The translations under genes were made by a program, and so were the position numbers. From NCBI RefSeq assembly GCF_003931565.1, contig NZ_RRYI01000003.1, positions 62,001 to 126,000 of the forward strand: a stretch of DNA of 64,000 bases, in the 5' to 3' direction. Source of the stretch: Caulobacter sp. 602-1. Its GTDB lineage: Bacteria > Pseudomonadota > Alphaproteobacteria > Caulobacterales > Caulobacteraceae. Positions 16,799 to 23,900 of the stretch are shown piece after piece (the first letter of the stretch is position 1; the number at the start of each line of letters is the position of its first letter). The notes under the pieces are model-generated. The model ran no database searches. It saw nothing but the letters and a program-made list of their open reading frames with translations, and was not told where the DNA came from.

Positions 16799-17610
16799 AC
16801 TCGAACGCCCGGTCTCAGATCCAGCGCCGTGCGGCCCGTGACATGGTGGGCCACAACCGCCTCGTGGACATGCGCCGCCCCCGGGGGCCGCCCCGTCGTA
16901 CCGCTGGTGAAATGCAGCAGCGCCATGTCCTCGGGGCGGGTGGCCACGGTTTCGAACACCGGGTCAGCCGCCACGAGCGCGGCCGCCAGATCGATACAGC
17001 AGGCAGGCGCCAGGCCGAGGCATCCGGTCAGGAGGACGTGGCGAAGACTGGGGATGGCCTCCCGCCAGGATTCGATCTTGCGATGGTAGAGAGCCTCGGT
17101 GGTCACCAGGACATTGACCTCGCCAATCTCCATCCGCGCCTGCAGCGGCTCGGGTCCGAAGGCCGAGAACAGCGGCGTGAACGCCGCGCCAGCCTTCAGA
17201 GTCCCCAGAGCGGCGATGTAGAGCTCCGGAATTCGGCCCAGAACAGCATACACCCGATCGCCCGGCTTCACCTCCAGCGACCGCAGCAGGCTGGCGAAGC
17301 GATTGGCCCGTTGCGTCAGCTCCGCGTAGCTGAATTCTCGCACCGTATCGTCCCGACCGATCCAGCGCAGCGCCGGCCGAGCGCCCCGCCCTGCCCTGAT
17401 GTGCCGGTCAAGGGCCTCGTGGGCGATGTTCAGGCCGCCTTCCGGCAGTCCGGTCAACTCCGCTCGCGCCGTCTCCCAAGTAAAGGCGGCCGTCTCCGCA
17501 TCATAGTCCTTCAGATTGGCTCCAGCGCGGTCCGCCGCCGACTTGTGGATGACGGGCCAACGCACCCGAGCTTCCCCGAGGGGCGCGGAATGCTCATCAG
17601 GAGGCTCCAT
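16799..17610 (-). pseudogene. Acetate/acyl-CoA synthetase N-terminal fragment
   Basis: AMP-forming acyl-CoA synthetase cut at about 260 residues. Visible are an acetyl-CoA synthetase-like N-terminus (FTWETARAEL, LNIAHEALDRHI), the A-domain start (FSYAELTQRANRFASLLRSL), and the P-loop [12 protein letters not shown] in which the Lys of the usual TGxPKG is Pro. Homology stops around [10 protein letters not shown], where the reading passes out of frame into the E2 fragment. All later AMP-binding and CoA motifs are absent, so no activity is expected. Confidence 0.8.
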
Positions 17611-17677
17611 CACTATCGATAGGGTCAACCTGCCGAAAGCAACTCGCCTGACGGCGCGGAGCTCGCATCAAGATCGA

Positions 17678-18157
17678 CTATTTGGCGGCCTTGACCTCGA
17701 TCTTCTTGGGTTCCGGCCTGGCCGGAGTGGGGATGATCACCTTCAGGACGCCATGGCTCATCGTGGCCTTGATCTGATCGGTGGTGACGCCCGGGGGCAG
17801 TTCGATCGAGCGCGAGAACGAGCCATAACTGCGTTCGACGAAGTGGTAGTTCTTATCCTTCTTCTCGGACTCGAACTTCTTCTCGCCGCTGACGGTGAGC
17901 AGACCATCGCTGACCGCGACATCGACATCCTTTTCCTCGAGGCCGGGCAGTTCGACGGTCAGCTCAAGGCCGTCCTCGGTGTCAGCCAGATCCATCCGGG
18001 TCTTGACGTCGACCAGGCCGCGACCGGTCGCAAAAGGCGGCGCGAAATCCTCAACCAGACGATCGATCTCCCTCTGCAGGGATCCGAAAATATTGAACAT
18101 TGACCTAGCGCTTGCCAAACCCTCCTGCCTCACAGGAACCTGTACGGACTTATTCAT
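17678..18157 (-). CDS. Hsp20/alpha-crystallin small heat-shock protein
   Basis: ATP-independent holdase chaperone of 159 residues. The alpha-crystallin domain spans about 48-150 with the motifs DLADTEDGLELTVELPGL, the beta-strand GLLTVSGEKKFESEKKD and FSRSIELPPGV, and the A-x-x-x-x-GVL signature appears as MSHGVLKVIIP. The C-terminus carries an IxI/V-like IIPTPARP. Upstream sit an FNR-like box (18233-18246) and a weak copy of the CCTAGG element (18172-18182), both consistent with low-oxygen or redox control. Neighbouring BON, nitroreductase and kinase genes fit a stress-survival block. Confidence 0.95.
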   Translation of the reverse strand: MNKSVQVPVRQEGLASARSMFNIFGSLQREIDRLVEDFAPPFATGRGLVDVKTRMDLADTEDGLELTVELPGLEEKDVDVAVSDGLLTVSGEKKFESEKKDKNYHFVERSYGSFSRSIELPPGVTTDQIKATMSHGVLKVIIPTPARPEPKKIEVKAAK

Positions 18158-18232
18158 AACTATACCTCCAACCTAGATGCTTAAAGATAGGTGCCATTTT
18201 AACAAATTAAGCTCGAATGCGAGCGCGTCATA

Positions 18233-18246
18233 TTGATTTATCTCAA
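18233..18246. promoter_or_regulatory. FNR/FixK-like box upstream of hsp20
   Basis: TTGATTTATCTCAA: left half-site perfect, right half-site CTCAA with one mismatch to ATCAA. Centre about 82 bp before the Hsp20 start codon, a plausible distance for class II activation with a 40-base leader. It overlaps the stop codon of the upstream kinase gene. Confidence 0.5.
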
Positions 18247-18987
18247 ATGTTGCTGGGTGATCAGCGGCAGCCGGAGCCGAAACATCAACCCAGAGCGGGA
18301 GGAGTCGAAATCCAAGGCGGCTCCGATCTGCTTGCCAAGCTCGCGGATGAGCCGGAAGCCAAGCCCGCCGTCGGTGGCCGCGTTGAAAGTATCGGAAAGG
18401 CCCGGCCCGTCGTCCGCGACCTCAATCACGATGGAACCCTGAGGGTCCTTGCGACTTCGGACCAGAACCCTGCCGGTCTCATCCGGTGGATATGCATGTT
18501 TGATCGCGTTGGTGATGACTTCAGCGATGATCTGGGCGAGCGGTAGAGCCTGATCAGGCATGATCCTGCATCCAGCCGCCAAGTCTTCAACCACCTCGAT
18601 CCGGCCGGAGAAGATGGATCCCAGAGCCCCGCAGATCTCGTGCAGGTGCTCGCTCAGATCGGCGGAAGCGCCCGATCCGCCGCGCGCGAACGAGCGGTGC
18701 AGACGGGCGACCGCTTCGATCTGGGCGCGAATATTTTCCAAGAGCATCTGGACCGCTTCACTCGCCGGCTCGACGCTCTCCAAGGGCTGCCGCGCCAGAT
18801 CCAGAGCCTTTAGGCGCACGAACCCGGCAAGGAGTGACAAGTGGTTGGCGATACGATGATCAGCCTCGGCAATGAGGTTGCATTCGTCGCAGAGCCCCGT
18901 GATGCCGATGGACGGATTCACACGCTGATCGGCCCATCCCGCTCCTGCAAAGGCGTCACCGTGCAAATCCAGCCCTCCAACCATCAT
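18238..18987 (-). CDS. HisKA_2/HWE-type sensor histidine kinase
   Basis: Cytosolic histidine kinase of about 249 residues with no membrane segment and only a short N-terminal lead. The phosphoacceptor His is in EADHRIANHLSLL (about 45-57). The ATPase domain has the N box EVITNAIKHAYP, G1 box VADDGPGL, and G2 GLGFRLI. No sensory domain is apparent, so it may depend on a partner for input. The start is uncertain: ATG 18987 has no good ribosome-binding site, whereas a TTG at 18966 follows GGAGGG. The promoter region carries a perfect FNR/FixK box and one copy of the 35-bp repeat. Confidence 0.87.
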   Translation of the reverse strand: MMVGGLDLHGDAFAGAGWADQRVNPSIGITGLCDECNLIAEADHRIANHLSLLAGFVRLKALDLARQPLESVEPASEAVQMLLENIRAQIEAVARLHRSFARGGSGASADLSEHLHEICGALGSIFSGRIEVVEDLAAGCRIMPDQALPLAQIIAEVITNAIKHAYPPDETGRVLVRSRKDPQGSIVIEVADDGPGLSDTFNAATDGGLGFRLIRELGKQIGAALDFDSSRSGLMFRLRLPLITQQHLR

Positions 18988-19034
18988 CAGCGACAAACGA
19001 GACGCACCAAAGCCCGCTCCGGGCTTTCACAACC

Positions 19035-19069
19035 AGACTCGGATCATCCCTAGGTGCTTGTGCCCAGAG
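19035..19069 (-). repeat. 35-bp promoter-region element, copy 1
   Basis: AGACTCGGATCATCCCTAGG followed by TGCTTGTGCCCAGAG. It matches 20746-20780 at 32 of 35 positions, all differences being transitions. It lies 48 bp or less before the kinase gene start and has the same orientation relative to the downstream minus-strand gene as copy 2. The core holds a CCTAGG palindrome. It is probably a binding site for a regulator shared by both genes. Confidence 0.65.
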
Positions 19070-19091
19070 ACCTGTGAGACCTCCTCGGGAT

Positions 19092-19105
19092 TGATCGCCA
19101 TCAAC
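19092..19105. promoter_or_regulatory. Consensus FNR/FixK box
   Basis: TTGATCGCCATCAA, an exact match to TTGAT-N4-ATCAA. It is located upstream of the minus-strand histidine kinase gene, just beyond the 35-bp element, about 110 bp from the kinase start. Confidence 0.72.
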
Positions 19106-19226
19106 ACGTATCTTGGCCCAGCTCGCGGCGTCAGGTGATCTTCGGCGTAAAAGTGCGGGCGCTCCAGATGACTGGAGCGCCCAAGCAGCGCGGCTCACAG
19201 GGGAAACGAGGCCGCGCTGAAGAAGG

Positions 19227-19874
19227 TCAGCCAATCGCGAGATGATCCACGACCGAGTGGACACCAGGGGCCGCCCACACAGCGCGTTCGACAGCCTCGC
19301 GTTCGTGCAAGCTGTGGACCTTGCCCTCGAGCGTCACCTTTCCATCGGACGCCGAGACGCGAATGCGCGCCGCCTCGACCGAAGCGTCGCGCTTCAGCGC
19401 GTCCTCGATACGGTGCGAGACGTCGGCGGGCGATACGTGGCGCTTGAGGGAAATCTGGTTGCTGACGCCGATGACGCCCCGCAGGTTGCGCACGGCGGCC
19501 TCGGCGGCGTGGCGCTGATAGTCCCAGTCCAGTTCGCCGGACAAGGTGATCCAGCCCTTGCTCACCTTCACCTGCACAACATTGTCGGGAAGAAAAACGT
19601 CCCAATTCAGCGCTTGCACGGCGCGGGCGGCGATATCTTCGTCCCTATGGGTCGAGGACCCTGGATAGCGCACCGTGATCTCATCGACGATGGCGGCCAC
19701 ACCCTTGACGCGCTTGGCTATCCGCTCGGCCGCCGCCTTCTGGGCGTAGTTGGGAACGTGGCCGCTGAGAACGGCGACACCTCGGTCTACAGCCACGCCT
19801 ATATGGGCGGAATCGATGCTTGGCTCCCAATCGAGAGCGTCGATGACGTTCTGGCGAACACTTTTGTCGTTCAT
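19227..19874 (-). CDS. Triple BON-domain protein
   Basis: A 215-residue protein made of three BON domains (about 4-70, 78-145, 150-215), each with the alpha-beta pattern and a central Gly (VAVLSGHVPN, WITLSGELDW, VTLEGKVHS). There is no signal peptide, so unlike OsmY it should be cytoplasmic. Such three-BON proteins recur next to Hsp20, universal stress and nitroreductase genes in FNR/FixK-controlled blocks. The molecular role is unknown; membrane or ligand association has been proposed for BON domains. A TGATCC-TGC-GGATCA palindrome lies upstream at 19915-19929. Confidence 0.9.
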   Translation of the reverse strand: MNDKSVRQNVIDALDWEPSIDSAHIGVAVDRGVAVLSGHVPNYAQKAAAERIAKRVKGVAAIVDEITVRYPGSSTHRDEDIAARAVQALNWDVFLPDNVVQVKVSKGWITLSGELDWDYQRHAAEAAVRNLRGVIGVSNQISLKRHVSPADVSHRIEDALKRDASVEAARIRVSASDGKVTLEGKVHSLHEREAVERAVWAAPGVHSVVDHLAIG

Positions 19875-20142
19875 GTCAGATCTCCGTTCCTATGGGTCAG
19901 GTTCGATCCGCCGATGATCCTGCGGATCAATCAGACGCGAGACTTCATGTGTTGCTATTTCCGGCGGCCAGGAGCCAAGCCCCGGAGCGGGCCGTGATCA
20001 CCAGGGCTCAATGGAATCCCCCAGACCTCTGACTGGCGTTCCTTCTGGAGGTCCGCATCCGCGTGGACGCCCCGGCGACGAATGGCGTCAGCCCATTGAC
20101 CCGCTTCGTGGACCGTCACCTCGCTGGACCAGAATGGCGGCG

Positions 20143-20511
20143 TCATGCCGTCGCCGACATGAAGGTGGGCGATGTCCACGGCGAACAAAGCGACAGCTCC
20201 GCTCCGGAGCAAATGAAACGCCCCGCCAAATCCCCGCCGCGGAGAAAGATCCTGATCTCGGTCGGATAGCCGGCCCGGGCAAGCTTCTGGCCGAGGGTCT
20301 TGGCCGCGTCTTCCGCGCTGGAGCCGCTTTGAAACAAGATGGGATCACGGCGCGGATCCAGACGAACCGCCCACCCCTCGCCCAGAGGCTCCACCGAGAT
20401 CAGCCGCACCGACTCATTTTCCTGCTCGCTCGGAGCGCGGCTTTCCCGACTGTCCTGAGCCAAGGCAGAGCCCGTGGCGCCGACGCGAGTCTGATTGAAG
20501 CCCGGCATCAC
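20143..20511 (-). CDS. DUF2188-like small protein
   Basis: A 122-residue product whose middle part (about 36-100: VRLISVEPLGEGWAVRL, then ILFQSGSSAEDAAKTLGQKL and EIRIFLRGGDLAGRFI) has the alternating strand-helix pattern of DUF2188-type proteins, which are often seen in stress loci. Its start overlaps the stop of the preceding small gene by 4 bp (20508-20511). The C-terminal 20 residues look less regular, so the 3' end may be shifted. From 19955 to 20142 no further gene is convincing. Confidence 0.55.
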   Translation of the reverse strand: MMPGFNQTRVGATGSALAQDSRESRAPSEQENESVRLISVEPLGEGWAVRLDPRRDPILFQSGSSAEDAAKTLGQKLARAGYPTEIRIFLRGGDLAGRFICSGAELSLCSPWTSPTFMSATA

Positions 20512-20684
20512 CGGCTGGCCCCGGCGCTCTTCTCGGGCGAGGTCAGTCGATCAAGCTTTGCTTTCTCGCTCGCCAGCAACCGCATCAGCATATCCCGGTC
20601 GCGGCCTCCCCCATCCTCCTGCGAAAGTCGGCTGTGGAACCGCTCGATGTTCACCTGGCAAAGCCACGCGCTATCGACGTCCAT
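20508..20684 (-). CDS. Small conserved-type helical protein (58 aa)
   Basis: Short protein starting at ATG 20684, with GGGAG about 9 bases upstream. It contains the pattern NIERFHSRLSQEDGGGRDRD followed by LLASEKAKLDRL, which is characteristic of a widespread family of 50-60 residue alphaproteobacterial proteins of unknown function that are predicted to be two helices. It is coupled by an ATGA overlap to the DUF2188-like gene. Copy 2 of the 35-bp element lies 62 bp before its start, as copy 1 does for the kinase gene. Confidence 0.6.
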   Translation of the reverse strand: MDVDSAWLCQVNIERFHSRLSQEDGGGRDRDMLMRLLASEKAKLDRLTSPEKSAGASR

Positions 20685-20745
20685 GAACCGGTCTCCCAAC
20701 ATCCAAGGCTGCCGCTAGAGAAACCCAAGGGATGCAACTTCGACT

Positions 20746-20780
20746 AGACTCGGATCGTCCCTAGGTACTTGTGCCCAAAG
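20746..20780 (-). repeat. 35-bp promoter-region element, copy 2
   Basis: AGACTCGGATCGTCCCTAGG followed by TACTTGTGCCCAAAG; 32 of 35 identical to 19035-19069. It sits between the divergent small-protein gene (start 20684, minus) and the large hybrid kinase (plus). It may regulate one or both. Confidence 0.65.
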
Positions 20781-20947
20781 GCGGTTGCGGCCGGGTCGCG
20801 ACGTCCCGCCGTGAGGCTCACGCAACCCGTGGTCCACAAACTGGTCTTGCCCAGGCTCGCGGCAAGCCCGACGATGCTGCAAACAGGCGACGCGCGATGC
20901 CCCTCCGGGCGCCGCCGGTGGTTGGCAACAGGAAGAAAAGACAAGCG

Positions 20948-23900
20948 ATGGCCAGACCAGCGCGGACCGGCCGAAAGGGCGGCAATCTGGGCGACAAGCG
21001 CGGAGCGTCCAGCGCCGACGGCCTGAAAGCCGCTGTCGCCACCGGAGTTCCTGTCGTCGCAGTTGGCGCCTCGGCCGGTGGTCTGGAGCCGATTACCCGC
21101 CTGCTGGCCGCGATTCCGGCCAAGAACGGCCTGGCCTTTGTCGTCATCCAGCACCTGGACCCGACGAGCAAAAGTCTGTTGCCTGAGTTGCTAGGCCGGC
21201 AGACCGCGATGACGGTGCAAGCTGCCACGGACGGGATCAAGGTGATGCCCGACCAGGTCTATGTCATCCCCCCGGGCGCCCATCTGACGATCGGGTCTGG
21301 CAGGCTGCACCTGTCGACCAGGCCAACCGCCGCCGGGGCGGGCCTGCCCATCAACGTGTTCCTGCAGTCACTCGCGACCCAGTGCGGTGAGCGCGGCATC
21401 GGTGTCATCCTGTCAGGAAGCGGGTCCGACGGCGCCGAGGGGCTCAAGGCCTTGAAGCAGGCCGGGGGGCTGGCGCTGGTGCAGGACCCAGAGGAAGCCC
21501 AGCAGGACAGCATGCCACGCCAGGCGATGATGATCGCCAACCCTGACCATGTCCTGCGCGTGGAGGACATGCCTGAGATCCTAGCCCGCTATGTCGCCCA
21601 CAACTATGTCAAGGCGCGCCCGTCGGCATCCACGGAAGAGGCGCGGGAAATCGCCGACCCGGCGGCGCTGGCCGCGATCATTGAACGGCTCAAGTCCGCG
21701 ACGGGGCAGGATTTCGCACGCTATAAGACCGGCACGCTGCAGCGTCGTGTCGAACGACGCATGGCTCTGCATGGCGTTCATGCCTGGGCAGACTATCTCG
21801 CCTTGCTCCGCACGAGCCCGGTCGAGACCAGCGCCCTGGCCAAGGATCTGCTGATCAACGTCACCCGGTTCTTCCGAGACGCCGGCGCCTTCAGCGCGAT
21901 GGCCGAACGCATTGCGGACCTCTTACACGGGCATACGTCCGACCAGCCCGCGCGAATCTGGGTCGCCGGCTGCAGCACCGGCGAAGAGGCCTATTCGCTG
22001 GGCATCCTGTTCCGCGAGCAGATCGCCGCGACGCGAGCGGGCCTGGGTCTGCAGATCTTCGCGACGGACATTGATGAGGACGCTCTTCAGATCGGGCGGG
22101 CGGGACTGTATCCGGGCAGCATCGCCTCCGACGTTTCGCCCAAGCGGCTCAAGCAGTTCTTTGTCCAGGAGGATGGACATTTCAAGGTCACCAAGGAACT
22201 GCGCGAGGCCGTGATCTTCAGCCGGCATGATGTGCTGAGCGATTCCCCCTTCTCACGGCTGGATCTGGTCTCCTGCCGCAACCTTCTCATCTATCTGACG
22301 CCGGAAGCGCAGGCTCACGTGTTGGCCTTGGCTCATTTTGCGCTTCGGGAGGGCGGTCTGCTGCTGCTCGGCTCGGCGGAATCGGTGGCCGCGGCCCCGG
22401 GCCTGTTCGAGCCGGTGGACGAAAAACTGCGGATCTACCGGCGTAGCGGCCGGGGGCGGCCGGCGCGGGCGCGCTTCTCGATACTGGAGCCAGGACAGGC
22501 ATCGGGAGCCTGGAATCGGTCGCTCCGTCAGTCCATCCAAAGATCGCCGTCGCTGCCGGATCTGGTCCAGCGCACGATGCTTGAGACCTACGCTCCGGCC
22601 GCCGTGGTGACCAATCGCCAGCTCGTCCCGCTGTATTTTTTTGGCGGAGCCGACCGGTATCTGAAAATTGTCTCCGGCGAACCCGGCCAGGACCTGCTGA
22701 CGATCGCCCGGGAGGGGCTGCGTCCAAAACTTCGCGATGCGATCGCTCGCGCCTTCCGCGCCAAGCGTCGCGTCTCGGAACACGGCGTCAGCTTCGAGCG
22801 GGAGGGCAAAACCGTCACAGTGACGATCGAGGCGCAGCGGATCGCCGATGAGCAGGAAGCGCTCGTTCTGGTCAGCTTCATCGACGAGCCGGGTAGCCCC
22901 GAGGCGGCGCGGGCGCCCGGCGGCAAAGGCGGCGATCGCTCGGAGTTGATCCTGCTGCGTCAGCAGCTGGCCGAAACGCGCAAGGAACTCAACCGGACCA
23001 TCCATGAGCTTCGGGAGACGAACGAAGAGCTCAAGACGAAAAACGAAGAAGCGATGTCGCTGAATGAGGAGTTCCTCTCCACCAACGAGGAGCTTGAATC
23101 CTCGAAGGAGGAGCTGCAGTCGCTGAACGAGGAACTGACCACCGTCAACAACCAGCTGCGTCAGACGTTGCAGCAACAGGAGCAGACATCCACGGATCTC
23201 GCCAATCTATTGGATAGCTCGGCCGTGGCCACGATCATGCTGGACGCCCAGCTCCGCATCAAGGTCTTCAACCCGCGCATGAAGGCGCTGTTTTCTCTGA
23301 TCGACGCTGATATTGGTCGGCCGCTCGCTGATCTGGTTCCAAAATTCGCCGATCCGCAACTGCCCGCCGACGCCCAAGCGGCGCGCTCGACCGGAACGCC
23401 AAGCGATCGTGAGATCCGCGCGGAATCAGGCGCTTGGTACGTTCGCTCGGTTTTGCCCTACCGGACCGAGGCCGGGGCCATCGAGGGAGCCGTGGTCACC
23501 TTCGCCGATGTTTCTCAGTTGAAGCAGGCGGAACTCGACGCCGCCGCCGCGCGCCAATATGCCGAGACCGTCATCAACGCCGTGCATGACCCCCTGGTGG
23601 TGCTCAATCCCAACGCCACGATCGTATCGGCCAATGCGGCGTTCTGCGCGGCGTTTGATCTGGCGCCAGACACCATCGCGGGTCGGGCGCTGAGCGATCT
23701 TGAGCGCCCGTTTCTGAGCCACGAACGATTGATCGCGCTGGTGACGGGGATCAATGCGCAGGCGCCTGGGATCATCGACCCCGTCGATCTCGAAGGCGAG
23801 CAACCGGGCGGCGGACGCCGCATATGGCGGGCCAGGGCGCGCGGCTTTCAGGCGCCATCCACAGAGCACCCGCTTGTGCTGTTGGCGCTGAACGACGTCA

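Noticed and set aside
19915-19929. TGATCC-TGC-GGATCA palindrome upstream of the BON gene as a fourth FNR box
   Set aside because: The half-site spacing and the inner bases do not match TTGAT-N4-ATCAA. It may be another operator or chance.
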